The notes under the pieces: model-generated
What the model saw: only the letters and a program-made list of their open reading frames with translations
Databases searched by the model: none
Told to the model about the DNA's origin: nothing
Translations under genes and position numbers: made by a program
Part shown: one piece after another, positions 1-11,075 of the stretch
Position numbering within the stretch: the first letter of the stretch is position 1
Layout of the letters: every line of letters starts with the position of its first letter
Assembly (NCBI GenBank): GCA_907163345.1
Contig: CAJQUN010000004.1
Span: 16,025,235-16,089,234 of the forward strand
Direction of reading: 5' to 3'
Length of the DNA stretch: 64,000 nt
Source: Haberlea rhodopensis
Taxonomy: Eukaryota > Streptophyta > Magnoliopsida > Lamiales > Gesneriaceae

Positions 1-1144
1 TATTATTTTACCACATCAACACAACAATTAAAAACACCTAACATGCTCCCTAAACCACATCATCAAAATAAATAAATCACTCCCACATAAAATACGCCTT
101 TAGCACATAGGCTCACAATTAACAACCTTTAATTGTATGATTACCCACATAATCATTTCGGGGATATCACACATACGATTCACCAAACTCGGTCCCAACG
201 TGCAGTATAATGGCTCCAACAAGCACACTATATCATTACCACGATATCTGGCTAGCAAAGCGTTGCCTCCATAGGCTCATATCAAGCCCACCAACAAGCC
301 ATATGTTCCATCTCGGTATGCCATACCGTACAAACCGTTAGAGTAGTGGGTCATCGCCCAACATATCTCTAAAACACCAAGCACAATGGACAACCCGGCG
401 TCCTTGCTCAACTATGATGCAATCATAATCCGTTAAGACTTATCCCACACCCTCAGGGTGGGTGTAATCATGCCTACCCGACATTACAACACAAGCGAGT
501 AGTTTCCTCAATGACTACTCTTACCACCAGTCACTTGGCCCTAGCCAATCCAACGAGCATACCCAAGGGTATCATTGCTCGACAAATAATTACCTCTATA
601 ACATGATGCGGTACACTTACCGGTACAATGCATCCAATATTCCATCGAGCAAACCTGCTCGGCAAAAAGGTCTCGTCAACTAGTGACCCAGACTCTACCA
701 TGTGCTCACCATCGGCACTCAAACCATACAACCAAATACATAAACATGAATGTATTATTCACCAAAACGACGCCACGCGTCCACATAGACATCCCAAATA
801 ACATCGTCGAACATATGACGGTACATGTCGATACACGACATCCATAATCTCATCGTCAAACACATGACGGTAATTAACAACACACCATATTCACAATATT
901 GATAACAAAAGTAATATGCCATACCTCATCGCTATCAAGATAGCGGAATACCTGTATCCATCGTCCACCAGCGGTACATAAGCAGCATCCATCGCTCGTA
1001 GGCGGCATAATCCAGTGCTACACACATAGCGGTATAATCCATCGTTATAGAATCAGCGGCATGATCCCTCGCCATGGAGTCAGCGGCATAAAACATCGCT
1101 ATAGGTGCCTGGCGGCATGAACCATCGCCATAGGTGTAGCGGAA

Positions 1145-1757
1145 GGTACCATCACTATGAATACCCGGTGGCATAAACCATCGCCAATAGAATAGCGGAA
1201 TGAACCATCGCTATGAATACCCTGCGGCATAAACCATCGCCAATAGAATAGCGGAATGAACCGTCGCTATAAATACCCGATGGCATAAACCATCGCCAAT
1301 AGAATAGCGGAATGAACCATCACTATGAATACCCGGCGGCATGAACCATCGCCAATAGAATAGCGGAATGAACCGTCACTATAAATACCCGGCGGCATAA
1401 ACCATCACCAATAGAATAGCGGAATGAACCATCGCTATGAATACCCGGCGGCATGAACCATCGCCAATAGAATTGCGGAATGAACCGTCGCTATAAATAC
1501 CCGGCGGCATAAACCATCGCCAATAGAATAGCGGAATGAACCATCGCTAAAAATACCCGGCGGGATGAACCATCGCCAATAGAATAGCGGAATGAACCGT
1601 CGCTATAAATACCCGGCGGCATAAACCATCGCCAATAGAATAGCGGAATGAACCATCGCTATGAATACCCGGCGGCATAAACCGCGCCAATAGAATAGCG
1701 GAATGAACCATCGCTATGAATACCCGGCGGCATAAACCATCGCCAATAGAATAGCCG
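1145..1757. repeat. 56-bp tandem array in LARD-1 (about 11 units)
   Basis: The motif CCATCGCCAATAGAATAGCG recurs exactly 56 bp apart (for example at 1178 and 1234). Each unit is a dimer of two related halves containing CCATCGC and GCGG. More degenerate half-units lie upstream from about 935. The same dimer is found on the plus strand in LARD-2 (41757-42150) with fewer units and a period near 59 bp. Confidence 0.9.
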
Positions 1758-2667
1758 GTCCCTATTCATTGTTACGGTAGTGTATTTTAATGCCCCTCGC
1801 TCAAATACGACATGTGGTACTCCCACCCCTCGCTTTACATATAGGCGGCATAGAATAACCTCGCTTCAATGGACATGCGGCGCTCCCACCCCTCGCTTCA
1901 CATTGAGCGGCAAATATTCTTTCCTCGCCTCATATGATAACCACGCTTTAATGTGACATGCGGCGCTCCCACCCCTCGCTTCACATTTCAGCGGCACAAA
2001 ACAAATAAATAGCGGCAAGCATTTAAAATCATCACTCATCCATAACAATGACTCATGGGATATTCACCAAGTATTTCATCTATACCTGCATCACAAAGCA
2101 TAATCCATATCCCAACATACATCATCATGAGTGTATTTTAATGCACCTCGCTCAAATGCGACATGCGGCACTCCCACCCCTCGCTTCAACATTTGGCGGC
2201 AGAGCATTAAAATCATCACTCTATTGTACACATGCAACCACAATGCATAATTCCATGATGTATATAAAATGCAGGTTACCATTTCGTGTCTTTCAACCCT
2301 GGCCTTAGCCTTTCGCGTCATAGTGTTCCTACAGGAAAAATCTCAAACCATGAGCATACTATAATCCATATTCACCACAATATGATTATAATGAGTAAAT
2401 GCATAAACTATGAGTACAAAGTACTTCCTGTATCCCAATGCATTTCAAAATGCTCCATTTGGTTGTCCCTGTGTCACAACTCACAATCATAATCAACAGG
2501 TTATAGATGTCATGACATATAATCGTTTCACTATGATCGCATATTACAAATGCACATAAGCAAAATAGTTGTGTCACACAACACTAGCTACTATCATGCA
2601 TAAGTATGTGCTACCCATCCCTATCAGCACGTTTCAGGCCTTCAACAACCCCAAAGAGCTAACCACT

Positions 2668-2679
2668 GCTCTGATACCA
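2668..2679 (-). other. Primer-binding site of LARD-1 (initiator tRNA-Met)
   Basis: The minus strand reads TGGTATCAGAGC four bases after the LTR end, the usual complement of the 3' end of plant initiator tRNA-Met. It fixes the LTR boundary and the element's orientation. Confidence 0.9.
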
Positions 2680-3832
2680 CTAATGTAAGGACCCCCCCGC
2701 ATCCTTAACCCGATATTAGTGTATTAACCCCTGTACTTAGTGCATACAATCATGTTATTAAGGGGGAAAGTGATTACATGCAACTCAAGCATGAATACCA
2801 TCTATAAAAATTCTTTACATTAATTGTATAATGTCTATACTTTCCCGACATATTCCATAAAACATGTCATGCACCTTTAAACATACACTAATACGCTCTC
2901 AATTCATTTTGCAATTCATAATTAATTGCATGCAAACCATAAATGAATAGAGAAGAGTCGTAGCCCATTTATACATTCCATATACACGTAAAATGTACTC
3001 ACATAAGAGCACCCAATGAATATGCGTGTAAAGATTCTACCGGATACCGTTACTGGCACTTCAATCCTGGAAGTACCTCCCAAGCATAGCTCGATCCCAA
3101 TTCTGGATCTATGCACTTGTTCAACCAGCTCTGGTACCTCGATCCTGGAAGTATCTCAAATCAACCGCTCGAGCTCAATTCCAAGCCATCGGTGTACCTA
3201 GTAACCTGCCCCAATAGAGACAACCCCCACGCGGGGTGAGCATACCAATATCCCAAATCCCATAATCACAATAATACAATTCATAATTTACAATACGTAA
3301 ATGCTATGAAATATATAAGAGATACACCCTGGATGACATCATCCTCATCCGGGATCCCCTGTACTGTCCCTGTTCTCAAAATAACTGAAACCATCAAATT
3401 CCCAAATGCCAGTTAATCATTACATTGATTAACGAATTCACTTGTCACATACCGACATTATAACAATAATATCAAATCATTAAACAATGATCACAAATAT
3501 CCCATATATCTCTTTTATGGTTCCATAGTTCTATTTAATTGCTCGCTCTACAATAGCGGCATTTCAGTCTCACGCATGCTCAACAGCAGTGGCGTCATAA
3601 CCGATGTTCGCTCAAAGGCGACCACTTCCAATCATTGCTCGCTCAAAAGCGGCGCCATGCAATTCCCAATGTATATACATCCATTTGTAGCAAGTACCAT
3701 TAACCATGTATTTCAATATCCGTTAATATCCGTTTATTGCTAAAACCATAAATCAGGCATTCCCATATACATTTATTGCAATACAGTGTGTCATGCACTA
3801 AACAATTGCATTTAAAATAAGGGGCTATGCTC

Positions 3833-3847
3833 GTACGTTATACGTAC
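3833..3847 (-). other. GTACGT-ACGTAC inverted repeat in LARD-1 LTR
   Basis: A perfect 6-bp inverted repeat with a 3-base loop. The minus strand reads AAGGTACGTATAACGTACGA. It occupies the same relative place as the inverted repeats in the LARD-2, Tek-1, Gyp-C and solo LTRs. Confidence 0.75.
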
Positions 3848-4232
3848 CTTATACTTTCCGTAGTTCGAGTCCGACTTCGTCCGAGTCCCACGACCCGATG
3901 AGTTAAGTGCTAACATGCAAATAACTCCCAATCAACAACAAGCATGCAACCACGTGCCTAAGCACGTTCAAAACTTCCAACTTATCGTCTATCCATGACG
4001 ATTACCAGTATAAAAGCCACCCGGCTAAGCATGCATAGTACTCAAAATATACTACTCAACAAGTTTAAAAGATAGCCAAGAATTCATCCGAGAATTCCAT
4101 TTAATTTACTTGGCTCCAAGCAACCCATTTTAAAAGTCTAGCATTCCCATTGGAATGTGAACATTGCCCCGGAAGCCGACCATTTAAGTCGAAATTCCAA
4201 AATCCCACGAAAAAGCCAAGAAAACCACAAAT

Positions 4233-4463
4233 CACTTGCTGGCGATCGATCGCCATATCGAGCAATCGATCGCCATCGATCGCTATACCGGGCGATCGAT
4301 CGCTAGCCCCTTGGCGATCGATCGCTCGATATGGCGATCGATCGCCAGACCTTTCTGGCGCGAGGCGATCGTTCGCCCCAAAAGTGGCGATCGGTCGCCA
4401 TAATGCTGAAAAGCTTACTGCCTGCATGCGATCGGTCGCCTGCTACGGGCGATCGATCGCCAT
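4233..4463. repeat. Cluster of GATCGATC palindromes in LARD-1 LTR
   Basis: About nine copies of GCGATCGATCGC or one-base variants (such as GCGATCGGTCGC) at irregular 15-35 bp spacing. On the minus strand the cluster lies 400-650 bp downstream of the LTR TATA box, so it would be transcribed. The same palindrome class occurs at 6609-6765, 21157-21332, 30510-30701 and 47569-47760. Confidence 0.85.
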
Positions 4464-4873
4464 GCCCTGCTACTCGAAAACCACCATTTTTAAAAGCTTG
4501 AAACCTCCACAAATCATACCCCAACTCCTCCCAACCCAAAACCACAACAAAACAACACCCAAGAACCTCCAACAAGGGTGTTAAACTCAATTTAAACAAA
4601 CCCAAAAGATTTTATGATTTCACCAAAATCATCCAAACCAAAATAAACCCAAAACTCAACCAAAACCAACAAAATTACTATAAAATCAAAGCTACATGGG
4701 AGGAGAAAGAGATTACCAGCTTTTCTTCAAGAAATCCGGCCCCTAAATCGTGTTCTCAACGATTTCCATTGAAGGGGAAAGGAGGGAAGGGTTTTGGGGT
4801 AATGGGGTTGGCGTGAAAAAGGGGAAAGAGGAGAGAAATGGATTCCGAATGACGGAATCCCGAGTCCAGCTGG

Positions 4874-4881
4874 TATATATA
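4874..4881 (-). promoter_or_regulatory. TATA box of LARD-1 LTR
   Basis: TATATATA on the minus strand, within TTGCTATATATACCAG. It aligns with TTGCTATAAATACCAG in both LARD-2 LTRs, so it is the likely LTR promoter TATA box. Confidence 0.6.
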
Positions 4882-5213
4882 GCAAAAATGCCCCAGAATA
4901 CCAGTACTTCCACAATTACATCATGATTCATTAAAAATCATCTGTTTTCAAAAACTCTCTCTCCAACATCAAATCCCCACACTGGCCCCAACATAAAGCA
5001 CCCCGGACTCCAAGCCCCACTAAAAACCCAACTCATAGGTTTTCCATCAAAATGAGAATACAATCTCCACCTTTGGATCCAACGATCCCAAATGCCCGAT
5101 TTAACAATCCCGGGAGACGCAAAACCGTAATTAATTCCTAATTGCCACAATTAAAAATCCATCAAGGATTAATACCACACCGGGATTAACACCATAAATC
5201 CCCGGACATCACA

Positions 5214-5532
5214 CAGTATACCTTGCTGCTGCGCTCAATTGCTATGGATTCAACAGCAACTAAGAGACTATGTAATTGAGTCAACTGAGGCACCGATCTT
5301 TTGTGATAATACATCTGCCATAGCTATTACGTACAATCCAGTTCTTCATTCTCGAACCAGGCATATTGACATTCGTCATCACTTCATCCGAGATCACGTA
5401 ATGAAGAAGGAGATTCGGTTGGAATACATATCCACCGAACAACAAGCAGCAGATATCTTCACAAAACCCCTACCGAACGCTATGTTTTCCTACTTTCGCA
5501 ACATACTTGGTTTAATTGATATAACCAAATGA
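5214..5532 (+). pseudogene. SIRE-A: copia pol fragment, C-terminal RNase H
   Basis: Open to the stop at 5530-5532. It reads LLWIQQQL, then FCDNTSAIAI, then RHIDIRHHFIRDHV and AADIFTKPL, the standard order of the last third of a Ty1-copia RNase H domain. The N-terminal part is missing because the LARD-1 LTR starts immediately upstream at 5213. RNase H removes the RNA strand of the RNA:DNA hybrid during reverse transcription. The ending FSYFRNILGLIDITK and the following extra ORF suggest the SIRE lineage. The rest of the element should lie left of the window, beyond LARD-1. It is a remnant and cannot act alone. Confidence 0.85.
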
Positions 5533-6056
5533 TCTTATTAGTTTAGTTTCTACTCTATGATGAATTCACGGGGACTTCATTTTTGATATTGCATGAATTT
5601 AGGGGGAATCTTAATTCAGGGGGAACTTTTGTGTTTTTCGAAGATCTACAGATGATCAGCTGGTAAAACAATTGCCTACTGCAGTATATGCTACTTCACC
5701 AGTAAACTCTACATACCAGTGGACATTATCATATATGCTCTGCTGACAATAACCTTTGTTAATTAAAAAACCAATAGGAACGTCGGACTTCAAATTTAAT
5801 TTTGTATTACTGGTGAAATATTTTGGTCCCGCTTAAATCGTGTCAGTTTCAGTTTCATTTCAAAATTTTATTGGTTAGATGAACGCCACGTGTCCATGTG
5901 CCCGCTCATCTACAGTACGACGTTATACCTACTTTCACTTTAACCGTCATTAACATTTTCACTTCTCTTTTACAATTTCAAATTTACTGTGCTAACACTT
6001 TGTCAAAGAATTTTTCTTTCACAGTTAATCACCTTCTCAGATTTTCACAAATCAAG
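5533..6056 (+). other. SIRE-A spacer between pol and the env-like ORF, with two purine tracts
   Basis: No ORF of note. Two polypurine-tract-like runs stand at 5601-5607 (AGGGGGA) and 5618-5625 (AGGGGGAA), just after the pol stop. They may be an internal polypurine tract of a SIRE element. They could instead mark an LTR starting at about 5630 (TGTGTTTTTCG), but that is less likely because an env-like ORF start follows. Confidence 0.4.
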
Positions 6057-6269
6057 ATGTCGAAGACCAGCCAACCAAGTTTCATTACAAATGCCGTCCA
6101 TGTGGACTTTATCTCAGTCTACACCTTTATCTTAGTCAACACCATCTCCGACGAGAAAATGAAATGTGTATTCCAATATTTGGACCACTCCGGCCTGTTA
6201 GTATACTGAGCCTTGCATCTACATTTTACAGAGAAAGTCTCCAAGAATTTTAATGACTCCGTGGTGTAG
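6057..6269 (+). pseudogene. SIRE-A: start of the extra (env-like) ORF downstream of pol, broken
   Basis: The ATG at 6057 opens MSKTSQPSFITNAVHVDF and continues as ISDEKMKCVFQYLDHSGL to a TGA at 6207-6209. The same frame runs on (TEKVSKNFNDSVV) to a TAG at 6267. From memory, ORFs starting with a VHVDF/VHFASV-like stretch and a short 'MFxALxxSGL' helix follow pol in SIRE-type elements of asterids. The function of that protein is unknown; 'env-like' describes its position and is not a demonstrated role. The ORF is truncated and the sequence beyond about 6270 belongs to Gyp-B. Confidence 0.5.
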
Positions 6270-7100
6270 TCATCAAATAATAATGCATAGAATTGCTTTG
6301 CAACATTCTAGAAATCAAAATCTAAGACTAAACGATAAATAAGTTCAGAAATACAATAATAACGATAGGCGCTGACTCCTTGCGTTGCTCCGTCGTCCCG
6401 TCTCTTCCGATATCTTCTTCTTCAATGGTTTTGTGGTGTATGATTGATGGTGGTTGATGGAGAGTGCTGAGGCTATGGTTGTAGGTTACATTATGAGCCA
6501 AGAAGTCCAATTTTTGTCCAAGACAATTCCTTAAATAGTGGTGGAGTTTCGTCAAATTTGGACACAAAATAACAAAGAAGGAAATTAAATCTTGAGTTTA
6601 TCGGGTCTGGCGATCGATCGCAAGATGCCGATCGATCGCCAGAACAATCTTTTTTATTTTTCAAAATCTGAACACAGGCGATCGATCGCCCGGAATTGCT
6701 AATCGATCGCCAAGTGTTTCTGGTCCAAGGCGATCGATCGCCTGAAATTTCCGATCGATGGCGAGTCCTGAATTTCAACTATTTGCACTTTCGTCATTTC
6801 TTCATCGTGTTTTCTCGGTTTGGTCCTTTTTCATTAATTTTAGCTTATTTCCTCAACTTTTATGCATTTGGACCTAGATTCCTGAAATATACAAATATAT
6901 ACCAAAACGCGTAATATTGTCCAGGAATCACTACAAAACCACCCCTAATCTTATAACAATTTAAGTGTAAAATCACACAATTCAATCACTATCTCAAAGT
7001 CTCAAGTCTCACTAGTTCTCAAACTACTCTAAGCATTTAGCAATTGGCCTCAATTCACGCTAGACCTCTAACTTGCCCAAAACTCAAATCAGAACCACTG
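6270..7100 (-). other. Gyp-B internal remnant with GATCGATC palindromes (6609-6765)
   Basis: No supported gene. Six GATCGATC-centred palindromes (mostly GGCGATCGATCGC) lie in 6609-6765. On the minus strand a TATTTAAGG stretch follows them at about 6535, so part of this segment could itself derive from another LTR. ORFs at 6328-6567 and 6491-6778 are palindrome repeats and have no family resemblance. Confidence 0.5.
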
Positions 7101-7111
7101 GTCTGATACCA
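7101..7111 (-). other. Primer-binding site of Gyp-B
   Basis: The minus strand reads TGGTATCAGAC four bases after the LTR end, one change from the initiator tRNA-Met complement. Confidence 0.75.
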
Positions 7112-7115
7112 CTAA

Positions 7116-9552
7116 TGTAAGACCCCGCTTATTGTATATCATAATTAACAAGTAATGATGATATAACTCTAAAATGATGATATGGATTCTACAAAAAAAA
7201 TTGGGCAGAGTCTCCACGTAAATTGAATTATCCAAAAAAAAAACACCATATAAATGTCATAAGCCAACCTCACCAATATTCAACACTAATCCAAAAATAA
7301 AATCCACCAACAGATAAAGTGTCTAACTCGTTCACCGACCTCGGAGATAAACAACTTCGCAATCCTGAATAAATTATTACAATCCCCCAAAAAAAACACT
7401 TTAATTAATCAAAATCATTCTAGCTACGATCAACTAGCCCAAAATGATTGTGCTACTCTTCTAGACGTAGCGACTCTATCTTCCAATGCTTCCAAAAAGC
7501 TAGACATGTCACATGTTACCATAGAAACAACTTCCACACGGGTAAGCACACCAGCATAATAATCACAACTATATGATGAATATGCAATTCATAATTAATA
7601 AGGTATAACGCTTTAAAACTATGAAATACTCTGTGAGTATATCCAGATGATATGAGATCTCATTAGTTGTTCTTGTTTCCATAATTCCACAAGTTATCAT
7701 ATTCATAAAATCACAATAATTAAATCAGTCTAATATACACTTTCGTAATATCACATTGCATGCTCCAGCCGCGACCTTTATATCACACTAACACATTGTT
7801 CGCTCAACGGTGACCCAAACACTATAAATACGTCGCTCGTACTCACAACGACCCAAACACATTAATAATATGTCTCCCATACTCATGCAACCCAAACACA
7901 GTAATAATATATCGCTCGTACCCACGATGATCCAAACACAATAATAACACGTCGCTCGCACTCATGGTAACCCAAACACAATAATAACATGTCGCTTGTA
8001 CTCACGGTGACCTAAATACAATATTAATATGTCGCTCGTACCCACTACGACCCAAACAATAATAAGACATCGCCCGTACTCATGGTGACCCAAACACAAT
8101 AATAATACGTCGCTCGTACCCATGGCGATCCAAACACAATAATAACACGTCGCTCGTACCCACGGCAACCCAAACACAATAATAACACGTCGCTCATACT
8201 CACTTCGACCTAAATACAATAATAATACATCGGTTGTACCCACTGCGACCCAAACGTAATAATAAGACATCACACGTACTCACTGCTAACCAAACACAAT
8301 GATAATACGTCTCTCGTACCCACGGTGATCCAAACAAAATAATAACACGTCGTTCGTACCCACGATGACCCAAACACAATAATAAGACATCGCACGTACT
8401 CACGGTGACCCAAACACAATAATAATATGTTGCTCGTACCCATGACGATCCAAACACAATAATAACATGTCGCTGGTACCCACGGCGACCCAAACACAAT
8501 AATAACACGCAGCTCATACTCAGGGTGTCCTAAATACAATAATAATAAGTCGTTCATATCCACTGCGACCTAAACACAATAATAAGACATCGCCCGAACT
8601 CAGGGTGACCCAAACACAATAATAATACGTTGCTCGTACCCACGCGATCCAAACACAATAATAACACGTCGCTCGTACCCACGGCGACCCAAGCACAATA
8701 ATAAGACATCGCTCATACTCACGTCGATCCAAACAAAATAATAATACGTCGCTCGTACCCACGGTGATCCAAACACAAACACAATAATAACACGTCGCTC
8801 GTACCCATGGTGACCAAAACACAATAATAACACGGCGTTCGTACCCACGACAACCCAAACATAATAATAATACATCGCTCGTACCCACGGCGATCCAAAC
8901 ACAATAATAACACGTCGCTCGTACTCACGATGACCCAAACACAATAATAAGACATCGCACGTACTCACGGCGACCCAAACACAATAATAATATGTTGCTT
9001 GTACTCATGACCATCCAAACGCAATAATAACATGTCGCTCGTACCAAACACAATAATAACACGCCGCTCGTACTTAGGGTGACCTAAATACAATAATAAT
9101 AAGTCGTTCATATCCATCTGCGACCTAAACACAATAATAAGACATCGCCCAAACTCACGGTGACCCAAACACAATAATAATACGTCTCTCATACCCACGC
9201 GATCCAAACACAATAATAACATGTTGCTCGTACCCACGGCGACCCAAGCACAATAATAAGACATCGCTCATACTCACGGTGATCCAAACACAATAATAAG
9301 ACGTCGCCCATACCCACGGCGATCCAAACACAATAATAACACATCGCTCGTACCCACGGCGACCCAAACACAATAATAACACGTCGCTCGTACCCACGGC
9401 AACCCAAACACAATAATAATACATCGCTCGTACCCACGACGATCCAAACACAATAATAACACGTCGCTCGTACCCACGATGACCTAAATATAATAATAAT
9501 ATGTCGCTAATGCCCACGGTGACCCAAACACTATAAACATGCATCGCACATC
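7116..9552 (-). repeat. Gyp-B LTR, 3' portion
   Basis: Minus-strand LTR segment from the Cop-1 insertion point to the LTR end. The first part (7116-7800) is unique sequence; the rest is the 40-bp array. It continues on the other side of Cop-1 at 18174. Confidence 0.7.
7800..9546. repeat. 40-bp minisatellite in the Gyp-B LTR (about 43 units)
   Basis: Each unit contains CGCTCGTACCCACGG followed by CGACCCAAACACAATAATAA, repeating every 40 bp. Units vary between GACCC and GATCC and in CGTCGCTCG. One stretch near 8760 carries a small extra duplication, and one unit near 9040 is shortened. Long minus-strand ORFs across it (up to 149 codons) follow from the unit being open in every minus-strand frame; they are not genes. 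Confidence 0.93.
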
Positions 9553-11062
9553 TGTTGGGATATGCCCTAAGACATATCATTAGATGATTGTTTATGACAT
9601 ACAATGTAATATGATTTTATAAATGACAATTCATTATTATATATTATTCTTTTAACTGTGCAATGTGAATTAATATATATGTTAATGTCCTTAGAATAAT
9701 ATTGTATTATTCTTAAAGATGTCCCTAGTCAAGTATTATCATGAAAGGGATAATGATAATACGTAGAGACTATTATGTGTTGATCGATGAATTGTTCATT
9801 GATATGAGATATCAAATCAACATATGGGTACATGTTAGAGAACGATGTACTGGACAGACCCACCATGAGAATGCAACATGGATAGTTATATGATCGTCAT
9901 ATGCAATTCTCATAGTGATAATAATGTATGTAATCCTTACGACTTGTGATCATCAGAGATCCCAACATAAGGAGTTATGTATTTTGATATCGTCAAACGT
10001 TACCCGTAACAGGGTAAACTATAAAGGCGACTATTGGATACACTACGAATTATGTAGAGGGATGTTGACTGATCGAGATAGGATTTGTCCCTCCTATATA
10101 ACAGGAGATGTGTTTGGCCCTTGATCAAGTGAGAACTAAAATGCATGGCCATGCTCGAATGAGTCGATATGAGATATCGAGCTTATTCATTTATTCTAGT
10201 TCTACTTGGGGATCAAGAAATAAAGATTGGATATACGAGTATGACTATTCCATGACTCGTGTTCAATCTAAACACAAAGGACAAAGGGATTAAGCTACAT
10301 GGTTAATATTATCACAAGTTCTAAAGGTTATGTCGAGTCATTGACATTCTTGTAATTTGGGTAGCATTGATGTGTTGCTAGATACCGCTCAATGCTTGCG
10401 ACATAAAATGAGATTTTATGTCACTGCAAACATTACAAGATCCTATCGGGTCGCACAAAAGATTAAATCGAGAAGGGAAATTAAATTCATTGGATGAATT
10501 AATTAATTAAGAAGAGTCTTAATTAAGTGATTAAAAGGTTTTAATTAAATCATGGGTTTGGGCCCATAAGACTTTAAGAAAGTCTTGAACCTTAATTAAA
10601 AGCCTTATAATATAAATACAAGGTTATGTTTTAATTGTAAGATATAACTTCATATCATAAAACCTACACCATAGAAGCTTTCGGCCGCCTCATTCACGCC
10701 ACTCTCTCTCGGTTTTGCTTGATAGCCGTAGGGAGCTTGGTGGTGTTCGTGCCATCATTCGATTGTGGATCGAGTGTGCTTCGTGTATTGGTTTAAGAAC
10801 TTGTCTAGCAACTTGTTCTTAAACTTTCCCTTCACCCGATTTGATCGTGTGGATACCGTTGAGGCAAAACTTGTTAAGTTTTGCTAGTGACTCGGAGGAG
10901 GCGTTGGGCGTGGTGCTGCTCCGTGGAATCTGCTCAAACACGCTACAGGGGTGAGATTCTTATTATCCTTTATCCGATATGAAATCATATGTATAGATCT
11001 GCTGGTTAGTAATCCATATAAAATTTTATTCCGCTGCGTTGTATGCTCTTGGATTACTTACA
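9553..11062 (+). repeat. Cop-1 5' LTR (1510 bp)
   Basis: TG...CA ends. A TATAAATA box at 10611-10618 precedes a leader (about 10640-10950). It is nearly identical to the 3' LTR except that the 3' LTR lacks about 245 bp corresponding to 10322-10566. Confidence 0.93.
10611..10618 (+). promoter_or_regulatory. TATA box of Cop-1 5' LTR
   Basis: TATAAATA within CTTATAATATAAATACAAG. It is repeated in the 3' LTR at 17723-17730 and, as CAGTATAAATAGATG, in both Cop-2 LTRs. Confidence 0.65.
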
Positions 11063-11063
11063 G

Positions 11064-11075
11064 TGGTATCAGAGC
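11064..11075 (+). other. Primer-binding site of Cop-1
   Basis: TGGTATCAGAGC one base after the LTR end, the complement of the initiator tRNA-Met 3' end. Confidence 0.92.

Larger units (their letters stand above)
1..5213 (-). mobile_element. LARD-1: non-coding gypsy-type LTR element, 5' part, cut by window edge
   Basis: Read on the minus strand, an LTR begins at 5213 (TGTGATGTCC) and ends at 2684 (CCTTACA). A tRNA-Met primer-binding site follows, then an internal region running out of the window at base 1. The internal part has no recognisable gag or pol. Bases about 430-720 are the reverse complement of about 42450-42670 in LARD-2, and the 1145-1757 array matches the LARD-2 repeats at 41757-42150, so both belong to one family. 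The element interrupts a SIRE-type copia at 5214. Its other LTR and target duplication lie outside the window. Large retrotransposon derivatives (LARDs) depend on proteins from other elements; that role is inferred from the absence of ORFs. Confidence 0.85.
2684..5213 (-). repeat. 5' LTR of LARD-1 (2530 bp)
   Basis: Minus-strand LTR with TG...CA ends (TGTGATGTCC...CCTTACA). It aligns along its length with the 2528-bp LTRs of LARD-2 but is clearly diverged. It holds a TATA box, a cluster of GATCGATC palindromes and a GTACGT inverted repeat, in that order on the minus strand. Short ORFs here (for example around 4150-4584) are the palindrome repeats read as Gly-Asp-Arg-Ser and are not genes. Confidence 0.88.

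Noticed and set aside
4101..4605. ORFs rich in Gly-Asp-Arg-Ser-Pro on both strands
   Set aside because: They are translations of the GCGATCGATCGC palindromes; the same pattern recurs at 6491-6778, 30472-30723 and 47391-47782.
7800..9546. CRISPR-like array
   Set aside because: Repeats are directly adjacent with no unique spacers, lie in a plant LTR and have no associated genes.
7962..9604. Many overlapping minus-strand ORFs of 78-149 codons
   Set aside because: They are the 40-bp minisatellite read in all three frames; no start context, no codon constraint, no domain.
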